From DATJXG01 sp035500455 (GTDB lineage: Bacteria > Acidobacteriota > Terriglobia > Terriglobales > Acidobacteriaceae), in assembly GCA_035500455.1 (NCBI GenBank), contig DATJXG010000444.1, positions 1 to 12,835 of the forward strand: a stretch of 12,835 nt of DNA, given 5' to 3'. The notes under the pieces were generated by a model that was given only the letters and a program-made list of their open reading frames with translations, was not told the origin of the DNA and made no database searches. Position numbers and translations under genes: made by a program. Below, in pieces: positions 5,969-12,490 of this stretch (position 1 is its first letter; the number at the start of each line of letters is the position of its first letter).

Positions 5969-6177
5969 AAGTGAATGTTCGATTTTACAATACCCGCCCC
6001 GGCGTTAGCGCGAGCGGCCCTGCCGCCCCGGCCAGAAACGGGTTGCGGTTTGGGCGGGCGAATTAACCGGCTCCTCCTGGGGATTCCTGCCGATGCGGCC
6101 CGCTGCAGGAAACAGAGAATCCTGACGATAGGGTAGTGTGATATGCGGCGGAGTTGTTTTCTCTCCATAACGCCGGC
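5969..6177. other. Divergent intergenic region between asd and galT
   Basis: About 210-240 bp must hold the promoters for both directions. I find no consensus sigma-70 promoter. The best asd-side candidate is the AT patch at 5982-5995. A 7-bp inverted repeat, TTCCTGC (6084-6090) with GCAGGAA (6105-6111), overlaps a second pairing of GGATTC (6081-6086) with GAATCC (6117-6122). The two are mutually exclusive. I looked for a lysine (L-box) riboswitch leading into asd and saw no recognisable core. Confidence 0.4.
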
Positions 6178-6178
6178 A

Positions 6179-6197
6179 TGAGTGGCCTCGCCACTCA
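6179..6197 (+). promoter_or_regulatory. Hairpin just upstream of the galT ribosome binding site
   Basis: TGAGTGGC (6179-6186) and GCCACTCA (6190-6197) form a perfect 8-bp stem with a CTC loop. The stem ends three bases before the GGGAG at 6201-6205 and 13 bases before the ATG. It could act as a 5'-end stabiliser, an element that sets SD accessibility, or a DNA operator half-site pair. Its presence argues that 6178-6210 is leader rather than coding sequence. Confidence 0.5.
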
Positions 6198-6200
6198 GTT

Positions 6201-6205
6201 GGGAG
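6201..6205 (+). promoter_or_regulatory. Ribosome binding site deciding the galT start
   Basis: GGGAG lies five bases before the ATG at 6211. The upstream in-frame candidates (ATG 6178, TTG 6154) have no SD. This favours a protein beginning MPELRQNFF, which fits the usual short N-terminus of the family. Confidence 0.6.
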
Positions 6206-6210
6206 TGCTT

Positions 6211-7233
6211 ATGCCTGAACTGCGACAGAATTTCTTCACCAAAGAATGGGTCATCATCGCTACTGAGCGCGCCAAGCGGCCGGAAGAGTTGGCAACCCGG
6301 CGCCCGCCCAAGGTGATTCCATCGCGCGTGGACACCTGTCCCTTTTGCCCGGGAAACGAGAGCAAGACGCCGCCGCAGATACTGTGCGTGCCTGCCAACC
6401 CCGAACTCCCCTGGCAAGTGCGGGTGGTGCCCAACAAGTTCGCGGCGCTTTCCCGCGAACTGCAGCCCACACGCAGCATTCACCGTTCGCGGCGCACCAT
6501 CGAAGGCTTTGGAGTGCACGATGTGATTGTCGAGACTCCGGACCACTCGCAATTCATGGGACTCATGAGTGACGCGCAGGTGGCCGATGTGCTGCGCGTG
6601 TACAAGTCGCGCTTCGACGCGCTGACTCACGACGTTCGCATCCGCCACGTTACCATTTTCAAGAACCACGGGGTGGATGCGGGGACCAGCCTGGAACACC
6701 CCCATTCTCAATTGATCGCCACCCCGGTCATTTCCCACCAGGTTCGGGAACGGCTGGGAGAAGCGCTGCGTCACTACGACGAGTATGGGGAGTGCATGTT
6801 CTGCCAGATGCTGCAAGAAGAGTTGGACGAAGGCACACGGGTGATCATGACCACCGAGCACTTTGCCGCCCTCGAGCCGTTCGCCTCCCCCACGCCCTTC
6901 TGCACCTACATCATTCCGCGGCGCCACATGGCCGGCTTTGGCGATATCAGCGCCGCCGAAATTGGCGACCTGGCGCGTGTTTTGCGCCGCGTCTTGTCCA
7001 AGATGTATTACGGATTGAATGATCCGGACTTCAATTTCACCATCCGCAGCGCGCCCGCTGAATCGGTGGGGGTGAAGTACTTCCATTGGTATGTGAGCAT
7101 CATTCCCCGGCTTACGCGCGTGGCCGGCTTCGAGTTGGGTTCCGGGATGTTTATTAACACGGTCTTGCCGGAGGCTGCCGCGGAATTTCTGCGCAACATG
7201 AAAGACGAAGCGGCCACAGGGGCCGCGGGGTAG
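6211..7233 (+). CDS. galT: Galactose-1-phosphate uridylyltransferase
   Basis: GalT exchanges UMP between UDP-glucose and galactose-1-phosphate (EC 2.7.7.12) in the Leloir pathway, through a uridylyl-histidine intermediate. The 340-residue protein belongs to the HIT superfamily. It has the N-terminal DTCPFCPGNE with Cys43-x2-Cys46 (zinc site in many members), GVHDVIVETP with His103, the active-site LEHPHSQLIAT (His163-Pro-His165-Ser-Gln167, His165 being the expected nucleophile), and a C-terminal half with ECMFCQM (194-200), IIPRRHM (234-240) and FHWYVSIIPRLTRVAGFELGSG (291-312). Length and motifs are complete. The family also contains relatives acting on other nucleotides, so strict substrate specificity is inferred. 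It stands alone on the + strand between two - strand blocks, with no other Leloir gene in the window. Confidence 0.92.
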   Translation: MPELRQNFFTKEWVIIATERAKRPEELATRRPPKVIPSRVDTCPFCPGNESKTPPQILCVPANPELPWQVRVVPNKFAALSRELQPTRSIHRSRRTIEGFGVHDVIVETPDHSQFMGLMSDAQVADVLRVYKSRFDALTHDVRIRHVTIFKNHGVDAGTSLEHPHSQLIATPVISHQVRERLGEALRHYDEYGECMFCQMLQEELDEGTRVIMTTEHFAALEPFASPTPFCTYIIPRRHMAGFGDISAAEIGDLARVLRRVLSKMYYGLNDPDFNFTIRSAPAESVGVKYFHWYVSIIPRLTRVAGFELGSGMFINTVLPEAAAEFLRNMKDEAATGAAG

Positions 7234-7245
7234 AGTGCGTTTCCT

Positions 7246-7272
7246 TTCTCGCCAGAGCGGCGGGGATTTTTT
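7246..7272 (+). terminator. Candidate intrinsic terminator after galT
   Basis: Twelve bases after the galT stop, TTCTCGCC (7246-7253) pairs with GGCGGGGA (7259-7266) around the loop AGAGC. This gives an 8-bp stem with two G-U pairs, and six T residues (7267-7272) follow immediately. The form is that of a rho-independent terminator, of moderate strength because of the wobble pairs. The remaining 80 bp to the AI-2E gene end show nothing clear. Confidence 0.6.
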
Positions 7273-7350
7273 GGGGTTTCTCCGGGAATTCTGGGTTTGG
7301 GCGGATGCGACTTCGGCCCGGCGCACGACGCTGCCGGCGGGATGTTGGCG

Positions 7351-8439
7351 CTACTTTCGTGGGCCGATTTCGGCGCCGAAGGAGTATTCGTTCAGCGGTC
7401 CGAAGCGCTTCTTTTCGGCGTAGAGGCGCCAGCGGCGCCAGACGATGCGCAGGCTGGCCATCACTGGAATGGAGAGATATACGCCGAGCACGCCCGCGAT
7501 CTCGGCGCCCGCCAGCACTCCGAAAATTGCCGCCAAAGGATGCAGTTCCATGCTCTTGCCGAGAATGCGGGGCGAGACTACGTAATCCTGCACCAGGCGC
7601 CAGCAGCCAAGAAAAATCAGCACGATATACCAGTGCGAAAATCCCATCAGCAGGCAGACGCCGACGATCAGCACGGTCGCTACCAGCGGCCCAACCACGG
7701 GAATAAACTCCATCATCCCGCCCGCGGTGGCCAGCACCAGCCAGTATTGCACCCCCAGGCTGGCGAGCATGGTGCCGTAAGCCAGGGCCGACAATGCCGC
7801 CAAGGTGAGTTGCGCGCGGATGAAATGGGCGAGCATCTGATTCATATCGTCCAGCACGCCGGCGAGAAATTCGCGCTGCGGCCGGGCGCTGGCAAAGGAA
7901 AGCATAACCTGGCCAAAGGACTGCGCGTCGCGGAGAAAGAACGCGGCCAGAATCGGCACCAGAACCAGCAGCCAGGCTTGCTTGGCGACCTCGGCCACCC
8001 TGATTCCCGCTTGCTGTGCGACGCGGCCGAGCGCGTCCTGGTGATCCCTGAGAAATTCCTCCACTCGATGAGTGGTGGCGCGGTTCCAGCCACGGTCGGC
8101 GCCGATCTGGGTGGCGATCTTTCCGCTGCCTACCTTTTCCAGCAACTCGGGAATTGACTTGCCCAACTTCTCCGACTGCCGCACCACCTGCGGCCCCACG
8201 ACGAAGAAGAATGCGACCAGAAGAGCGACGATCAAGAGGTAAATTGCGGCGATGGCCCGTCCCCGGCCGCGCAGGACCTTTTCCACGTGGGAGACAGCGG
8301 GATCCACCAGGTAGGCGAAGAAGATCGCGAACAGGAAGGCGATCAGGGTTTGCCGCGCGGCGTAGAGAAAACCCAGAGCCAAAGCGAACAGCAACGCAGT
8401 GAGCAGAACTCGCGTGGTGCGTGCGTCAATGAGTGCCAA
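7351..8439 (-). CDS. AI-2E/PerM (YdiK) family transporter
   Basis: A 362-residue integral inner-membrane protein of the AI-2E transporter family (PF01594). The hydrophobic segments fit the family: two near the N-terminus (about 10-28 and 31-46), one at 62-84, a soluble stretch at 85-150, then 155-170 and a C-terminal group (about 205-340). Conserved family signatures are EFIPVVGP (244-251), QDYVVSPRILG (284-294) and HPLAAIFGVLAGAEIAGVLGVYLSIPV (300-326). Members have been linked to quorum-signal export or Na+(Li+)/H+ antiport; the substrate here is unknown. The start is a TTG at 8439. An in-frame stop lies 24 codons upstream with no ATG or GTG between, and GGCGGGTG sits about 8 nt before the TTG as a weak SD. 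It follows the secreted-protein gene by 72 nt and is the last gene of the right-hand - strand block. Confidence 0.9.
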   Translation of the reverse strand: MALIDARTTRVLLTALLFALALGFLYAARQTLIAFLFAIFFAYLVDPAVSHVEKVLRGRGRAIAAIYLLIVALLVAFFFVVGPQVVRQSEKLGKSIPELLEKVGSGKIATQIGADRGWNRATTHRVEEFLRDHQDALGRVAQQAGIRVAEVAKQAWLLVLVPILAAFFLRDAQSFGQVMLSFASARPQREFLAGVLDDMNQMLAHFIRAQLTLAALSALAYGTMLASLGVQYWLVLATAGGMMEFIPVVGPLVATVLIVGVCLLMGFSHWYIVLIFLGCWRLVQDYVVSPRILGKSMELHPLAAIFGVLAGAEIAGVLGVYLSIPVMASLRIVWRRWRLYAEKKRFGPLNEYSFGAEIGPRK

Positions 8440-8511
8440 GCTGTTTTCACCCGCCGGGACGGAGGAAAGAAACCCGCGTACACACGAACAAGTCTGCTTC
8501 CATACGACCGT

Positions 8512-9252
8512 TTAATCCCGCACAATCTCCGTATTTTCCCCGGCCTTTATGATGCGGATCAGCTTGAAGTGGTCGAGGGGATCGAGCCATAAATTCCATT
8601 CCCCATCTTCGGTCTTCAGTACGATGCGCACCAACTGCCTCTCGATGCCGTGAATGGTGACTTTTTCCGGGCCGCCCGGCGTTATGCTCACGCGGGTCGA
8701 GACTCTCTCCTGGGGAATCACCGCGCCGAACTGCGCCTGAGCACACTTGAACTGGCCTTCCTGGGTGGTGCAAGCCGAGGCCAGATAGCGCCAGGCCAGC
8801 ACTTCGCGCTGCACGAAGAAATTGTTGTCCAGAATGACGGAGGTGTCGGGCAGCAGGAAAGGCTGCTCCTTGGGCTTATCCCCCGGAGCCTCGGTGACGC
8901 GCTCAATCAGGAACTCGTTGTTGGGAGCAACCGTGAGCGCGGTCTTGCCCGGAGCCACCTCGTGCCACTCGTAGCTGACCAGAGCGCCGTTGGAAGCGAT
9001 TTTGAGTTCGCAGCTCTGGGCTGCGCCGTTGGCGCCTTCCTGCTTGACTTGGGCGGAGGTGGTGCTGATGCCGCCGGAATCCTGGTGAATGGAAAAAGTT
9101 TCCGTGGCCATGCGCTGCCCGCCGATAAAGATGCCGAAGGAGCCGGAATCCACCTGGTTTCCTTTGGCTTCTTTGTCCCACGCCAACGCCGGCAGCGCGG
9201 CGATGAGCAATGCCAGCCACAACCCAAGCATCGTTCTATTGCCAAATCTCAC
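8512..9252 (-). CDS. Secreted protein of unknown function
   Basis: I do not recognise a family. The 246-residue protein begins with a clear signal peptide: basic RFGNR, then hydrophobic LGLWLALLIAALPALA, with probable cleavage after ALA at about residue 24. The mature part alternates polar and hydrophobic residues in a beta-rich pattern, with FGIFIGGQRMATETFSI near the start and a C-terminal EDGEWNLWLDPLDHFKLIRI. There are three cysteines in the mature part, two of which (ACTTQEGQFKC) could form a disulfide. The general look, a 'G-x-R-x-x-x-E-x-F' opening and a strand-rich body, recalls periplasmic lipid-binding or DUF3108-like folds, but that is only an impression. A GTG start at 9252 is preferred because GGGGAG precedes it by six bases; ATGs at 9267 and 9231 lack an SD. 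It lies 46 nt after aroK. Confidence 0.8.
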   Translation of the reverse strand: MRFGNRTMLGLWLALLIAALPALAWDKEAKGNQVDSGSFGIFIGGQRMATETFSIHQDSGGISTTSAQVKQEGANGAAQSCELKIASNGALVSYEWHEVAPGKTALTVAPNNEFLIERVTEAPGDKPKEQPFLLPDTSVILDNNFFVQREVLAWRYLASACTTQEGQFKCAQAQFGAVIPQERVSTRVSITPGGPEKVTIHGIERQLVRIVLKTEDGEWNLWLDPLDHFKLIRIIKAGENTEIVRD

Positions 9253-9258
9253 GAAACA

Positions 9259-9264
9259 CTCCCC
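9259..9264 (-). promoter_or_regulatory. Ribosome binding site selecting the GTG start of the secreted-protein gene
   Basis: On the - strand GGGGAG (9264-9259) stands six bases before the GTG at 9252-9250. The same word precedes the DUF4097 gene (10795-10790) and the anti-sigma gene (GGGGAGAGAGG), so it appears to be the preferred SD in this block. The ATG at 9267 would place the SD inside the coding sequence. Confidence 0.6.
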
Positions 9265-9298
9265 CATGGTTCGTTGCCAGGCTGGCCGCGGAGGATCT

Positions 9299-9871
9299 TT
9301 ACCGCAGGCCCAGCTTTGATGCCACTTCGGCGGCCACGGTCTCGATGTCCTTGCCACCGGTTTCAACGTGTAATGCAGCTTTCAGGTAATGCGGCCGGCG
9401 GGCGGCGTAGAGCTGGCGAAAATGCTCCAGGCTGCGCCGCAGCGGACGCTCCGGTTGCCCTTGCCGGCAGCGCTCGTATAACTCATCGGCAGTTCCGTCC
9501 AGAAACACAACCAGCGCCCCGGATTGGCTGATCAGAGCTGCGTTTTCTGCCTGCACGAAAGCTCCGCCGCCCAGGGCAACCACCCGGGACGAGCCATCGG
9601 CTTCCGCCAGAAGTTCCGCCAGAGCCTCGCGCTCGGCACGGCGAAACTCCGGCTCGCCGGACTCCGCGAAAATCCGTTCGATGGCGCGGCCCTCGCGCGC
9701 TTCTACCCGGTTGTCGAGATCTTCGAAGGGCCAACCCAGCAGATTGCCCAGGGCCTGCCCCACAGTGCTCTTGCCGGCGCCCATGAAGCCCACCAGGAAG
9801 ATGGGCCGGACTCCCGCAGACCTAAGCGCAGGCCCACCCGCATCAGGTTGCGCCCCTGGCCGCCTGGTCAT
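9299..9871 (-). CDS. aroK: Shikimate kinase
   Basis: Phosphorylates shikimate at O3 with ATP (EC 2.7.1.71) in the chorismate pathway to aromatic amino acids; a cytoplasmic P-loop kinase. Visible features are the Walker A GFMGAGKST (28-36), the Asp-x-Asp of DLDNRVE (51-57), EFRRAE with the shikimate-binding arginine (76-81), the Walker B-like ALGGGA (99-104), the lid ERPLRR (141-146), and the ARRPHY segment (157-162). At 190 residues it is about 15-20 longer than E. coli AroK because of a Pro/Gly/Arg-rich N-terminal tail before VRPIFLVGFMG. No alternative start codon lies in that tail, so the ATG at 9871 stands. No SD is evident. No other aro gene is nearby. It sits between an envelope-stress-type cluster and a secreted-protein gene, with gaps of 60 and 46 nt. 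Confidence 0.94.
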   Translation of the reverse strand: MTRRPGAQPDAGGPALRSAGVRPIFLVGFMGAGKSTVGQALGNLLGWPFEDLDNRVEAREGRAIERIFAESGEPEFRRAEREALAELLAEADGSSRVVALGGGAFVQAENAALISQSGALVVFLDGTADELYERCRQGQPERPLRRSLEHFRQLYAARRPHYLKAALHVETGGKDIETVAAEVASKLGLR

Positions 9872-9931
9872 GGTGCTGGATTCCGGGATGCTGAATACCG
9901 CTGGGTATCAGCGCCGCCCCTGTTCAAGATG

Positions 9932-10780
9932 TCAGCGTTTCTTGAGGTGGATTTTACCACTGAAGGAAAACAACTTGACCGAAGATGCCGCCTTCCCCAC
10001 CGTACCTGCGAAGGCACTCCCTGCCTTCACCACGAAGGAGGTGTGCTCGGGCTGCAGCGGAAAGTCGTTCTCGACGGTGCCCTTTTCCGAGCGCGCCACG
10101 ACCTCGATGGAGGCGTACGAAGGGGCGATCGCCTCGATATCGCCGGTATGGCTGGTGAGGAGGTAGCGGCCGGCGCCTCCGAAGTCCCCGTCATAATTGA
10201 TTTTGCCGCTGGTGGAGTTCACCTGCACGAAACTGCCACTCACCTGGCGCAGGTTCACTTCGCCGCTGACGGAGGCGATCTCCACGTGCCCCTGGCGGAT
10301 GTTCACCAGGGTGACCGGGCCGTTCATGGTCTTGACGTGCACATGCGCGTCGGTAATGTCGTGTACGTCCACGCTGGCCGACGGGCCTTCCAAGGTCACA
10401 TCGCCGCGCAGCCGTTCGGCGTGCAGCACCCCGGTGGAGGAATGCAGGCTCACGCTGGCGTCCACCGGAACCTGCACCTGGTATTCCACGCGCGCGTTGT
10501 CTTCATTGGCATCTGGGAGCAAATGGGAAACCACGTCCACACGGTCGCCGTTCTGACTGGCATCAACTTCCACTTTGTCGGAGGCCAGAATGGCGGTGAC
10601 GATCACCTGCAAGCCCGGGGCCGGCTTCACGGAAATGGGGCCGTACTGGTTGACGATGGAGACGCTGGCGTGATGCCCCACGGTATAGCGGAATTCCTTG
10701 CGCACTTCCCCGGCTGCCAGAGTCGCCCCTGCGACCATGACTACCAGCACGAGTTTCGCTGCGCGTTGCCTGCTCTGCAT
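9932..10780 (-). CDS. Secreted DUF4097-type beta-repeat protein
   Basis: A 282-residue exported protein. The N-terminal KLVLVVMVAGATLAA (9-23) after SRQR is a signal peptide, with cleavage near residue 24. The body consists of short strand-turn repeats ending in small/Gly turns: SSTGVL, MNGPVTL, VSGEVNL, TSGKINY, HTGDIEA, EKGTVEN and FSGKIHL. These define the DUF4097 'putative adhesin' beta-helix family. The function of the family is unsettled; members commonly sit beside ECF sigma or anti-sigma genes, as here, where it follows the anti-sigma gene by 54 nt. The start ATG at 10780 has a GGGGAG nine bases upstream. The C-terminus is basic (HLKKR). It is probably periplasmic or surface-associated and part of the sigma factor's own operon. 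Confidence 0.88.
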   Translation of the reverse strand: MQSRQRAAKLVLVVMVAGATLAAGEVRKEFRYTVGHHASVSIVNQYGPISVKPAPGLQVIVTAILASDKVEVDASQNGDRVDVVSHLLPDANEDNARVEYQVQVPVDASVSLHSSTGVLHAERLRGDVTLEGPSASVDVHDITDAHVHVKTMNGPVTLVNIRQGHVEIASVSGEVNLRQVSGSFVQVNSTSGKINYDGDFGGAGRYLLTSHTGDIEAIAPSYASIEVVARSEKGTVENDFPLQPEHTSFVVKAGSAFAGTVGKAASSVKLFSFSGKIHLKKR

Positions 10781-10834
10781 GACCCGTCGCTCCCCAAACC
10801 GGCTTACTGGCTTAATACCGCGGGCCGCCTGCCC

Positions 10835-11491
10835 TTAAGGCAGAGAACGGTCCAAGGCCATCTCGTAAACTACGTTTCGTTGCTGATAGGCGTCCATCAG
10901 ATATTGCTGCGCATCTTCATCGTTCGGATCCTGCTGAGCCGATGCCTCGGCGTCACGGATGTACGCATTTACGTCTTCCAGGTTGGCTTCGTAGGCAGCG
11001 CGCATCGCGGGTGAGCGGGAACCCACTGCGTCGAGCAGTTGCTGATCCTCGGGCGCAACCGGCAGGGCCGCTGCCAACCGCTTCGGGGCGGTGACAATCG
11101 CCGGGCCAGGATCTGGAGTATTGCTGACTGCGACTTGCCGTTGCGCGGTGTTGCGTTGATGAAGGGCCACGCCAAAGGCCAGCGCCACCACCGCCGCAGC
11201 CGAGAGCAGCACTCGGGCCGGCCGCCAATTCCAGAAACTCACCGCCGGCGCCGGAGCAGGCTTTGGCTCCCGGATTAGCCTTTCTTCCCGGAGCACGATT
11301 TCGATGGAATTCCAGACCCGCGGGCTGGGTTCCTCGTCCACCTGCAGGAAAGCTGCTTCCCGGGTAAGAAAATTGAGATCAGAAAATAGGCTGGAGCACT
11401 CGTCACAGGATTGGAGGTGCTCGTCCTGCTCGCTACTGGGCACAAGTTCACTGATTTCCGGCAGTATCTGCCGGAACTGTTCGCACGTCAT
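10835..11491 (-). CDS. Zinc-finger (ZAS-type) membrane anti-sigma factor
   Basis: The N-terminus carries the anti-sigma zinc motif His25-x3-Cys29-x2-Cys32 (HLQSCDEC) with Cys3 nearby, as in zf-HC2/ZAS proteins that bind ECF sigma factors. A Pro/Ala-rich linker (76-84) leads to one transmembrane helix (about 91-111, ARVLLSAAAVVALAFGVALHQ). The C-terminal half (112-218) would then be periplasmic and ends in a helical, Gln/Asp-rich region (EDQQLLDAVGS...YLMDAYQQRNVVYEMAL). The partner is surely the sigma gene 35 nt upstream. Release probably depends on a periplasmic signal or proteolysis, but no protease gene is in the window. The ATG at 11491 is preceded by GGGGAGAGAGG. There is no identifiable sensor fold in the periplasmic part. 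Confidence 0.9.
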   Translation of the reverse strand: MTCEQFRQILPEISELVPSSEQDEHLQSCDECSSLFSDLNFLTREAAFLQVDEEPSPRVWNSIEIVLREERLIREPKPAPAPAVSFWNWRPARVLLSAAAVVALAFGVALHQRNTAQRQVAVSNTPDPGPAIVTAPKRLAAALPVAPEDQQLLDAVGSRSPAMRAAYEANLEDVNAYIRDAEASAQQDPNDEDAQQYLMDAYQQRNVVYEMALDRSLP

Positions 11492-11526
11492 ACGACCTCT
11501 CTCCCCGATACCGCTCTGCGGCTCCT

Positions 11527-12168
11527 CTACGGCTTTATGGCCTTTTCGGCTCTGCTCGTTTTCAGGAGTTCACGCAACTTCATACGCGCCTTGTGCAATT
11601 GCGACTTGCTGTTGCCGATCGAGCATCCTACCAGACCGGCAATTTCATTGTGCTCGTAGCCCTCCACATCGTGCAGCACAAAAATCGTTCTGTAGCCCGG
11701 CGGTAACGATTCTACCGCCCTCTGCAACTCCAGCCGGTCCACCGAACCCGCTAGCGCTATATCGGGCGCTCCCGGCTCTTTCCTGGCGGTTTCCTCCTCG
11801 GACTCGCTGGGATCGTCCAAGGGGATCACCGGCAGGCCCTTTTTCCGCAGGCGCATCAGCACGACGTTCACTGCCATGCGATGCAGCCAGGTGGAAAACG
11901 CCGACTCACCCCGAAACGTGCCAATCTTTCGAAATAACTGCAGGAAAGCTTCCTGCGTGAGGTCTTCTGCTTCCGCAGTGTTGGCCGTCATTCGCAGGCA
12001 CAGGGAATAAACCCGCCGTTTGTGCAGGTTGTACAGGGTCTCAAATGCCAAAGCATCGCCCTGTTTCGCCTGCTCAATTACGTCGGCTTCGCTGCTTCCA
12101 GCGCCCTGTAATTTTGCGGTCGTAGAGTTGCCTTTTCCGGCCGCACGTAGTTGTGATGCGGCTCTCAT
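11527..12168 (-). CDS. ECF-type RNA polymerase sigma factor
   Basis: The 213-residue protein has sigma region 2 (about 38-110: ALAFETLYNLHKRRVYSLCLRM, EDLTQEAFLQLFRKI, GESAFSTWLHRMAVNV), an acidic linker (118-140), and region 4 (about 148-203: SLPPGYRTIFVLHDVEGYEHNEIAGLVGCSIGNSKSQLHKARMKL) with the helix-turn-helix that reads the -35 element. There is no region 3, so it is ECF (RpoE-like). It directs RNA polymerase to an envelope or stress regulon and is probably autoregulated. The start is uncertain: the ATG at 12168 gives a 30-residue N-terminal tail but no SD. The frame stays open to a TTG at 12396, which would add 76 residues unlike any sigma domain. The anti-sigma gene follows after 35 nt. 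Confidence 0.9.
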   Translation of the reverse strand: MRAASQLRAAGKGNSTTAKLQGAGSSEADVIEQAKQGDALAFETLYNLHKRRVYSLCLRMTANTAEAEDLTQEAFLQLFRKIGTFRGESAFSTWLHRMAVNVVLMRLRKKGLPVIPLDDPSESEEETARKEPGAPDIALAGSVDRLELQRAVESLPPGYRTIFVLHDVEGYEHNEIAGLVGCSIGNSKSQLHKARMKLRELLKTSRAEKAIKP

Positions 12169-12199
12169 GTTGTTGTGTTGTACCGGGTTGCTATCTGCC

Positions 12200-12213
12200 G
12201 GGAAATCTTTCCC
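12200..12213. promoter_or_regulatory. Inverted repeat GGGAAATCTTTCCC in the sigma leader
   Basis: GGGAAA and TTTCCC flank a 2-bp centre, 32 bases upstream of the preferred sigma ATG. A looser TTCCC...GGGAA pair lies at about 12219-12240. It might be an operator or an mRNA hairpin that affects translation. It might also be coding sequence, if translation starts further upstream. Confidence 0.35.
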
Positions 12214-12406
12214 AACCCTTCCCAAGGACGTTTCCGGGAACGCCAGATCGGCCAGAGAACCACCAGCTTGACGGATACTCACCTCCAGCCTACCCGGCAC
12301 CTGCGCCAACGTCAAACCTTTGGTCACCAGTTTCGATTCCGCCACCGCTCTTAAAGACGCGGTTTTCTCTTCGTGGGGCCGCGTGCACTCCAGCAAAACC
12401 CGGGAA

Positions 12407-12418
12407 AATAGCGCTATT
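12407..12418. promoter_or_regulatory. Perfect 12-bp palindrome AATAGCGCTATT, operator candidate
   Basis: A perfect dyad in AT-rich flanks, lying 15-26 bases downstream (in the - direction) of the candidate -10 element. That is where a repressor site would block transcription of the sigma operon. The only support is symmetry and position. Confidence 0.4.
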
Positions 12419-12432
12419 GTCTTCCAACTAGC

Positions 12433-12459
12433 TCAATACAGGATACTTATGCTGTCTAA
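12433..12459 (-). promoter_or_regulatory. Weak promoter candidate for the sigma operon
   Basis: On the - strand TTAGAC (12459-12454) and TATTGA (12438-12433, preceded by TG two bases before) are 15 bp apart, in the most AT-rich part of the gap (GCATAAGTATCCTG between them). The spacing is short of the ideal 17. An alternative -10, TATCCT, overlaps it. An ECF-type promoter would not look like this, and I could not identify one with confidence. Confidence 0.3.
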
Positions 12460-12490
12460 CTTCGCGCCGTCCTGAATGCTGGACGAAAAA

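Larger units (their letters stand above)
12169..12490 (-). other. Upstream region of the sigma gene
   Basis: These 322 bp separate the MFS stop from the preferred sigma start. The sigma frame remains open through 12169-12396, but the translated segment has no recognisable domain and no good start. The region holds the promoter candidate, the 12-bp palindrome and the GGGAAA/TTTCCC repeat listed separately. A 5-bp hairpin (CGTCC 12468-12472 with GGACG 12481-12485) lies just after the MFS stop, without a downstream U-tract in the - direction. Confidence 0.5.

Noticed and set aside
5969..6177. Lysine riboswitch leading into asd
   Set aside because: I searched the - strand leader for L-box core sequences and a terminator/antiterminator pair and saw neither. 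A covariance-model search would settle it.
5734..7326. 530-codon open frame on the - strand, antisense to galT and overlapping asd
   Set aside because: It is a high-GC shadow: its composition is Arg/Pro/His-rich and low in domain signal, it lies opposite a complete galT, and it runs into asd in the wrong frame. The two real genes carry catalytic motifs.
7369..7380. Perfect palindrome TTCGGCGCCGAA
   Set aside because: It lies inside the last codons of the AI-2E-family gene and is readily explained by GC-rich codons. No regulatory context.
9524..11014. 496-codon open frame on the + strand
   Set aside because: It is antisense to aroK, the DUF4097 gene and the anti-sigma gene, which all have recognisable domains, signal peptides or SDs. 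The frame itself shows none.
12468..12485. Hairpin CGTCC/GGACG after the MFS stop as an intrinsic terminator
   Set aside because: In the direction of MFS transcription the T-run precedes the stem instead of following it, and the stem is only 5 bp.
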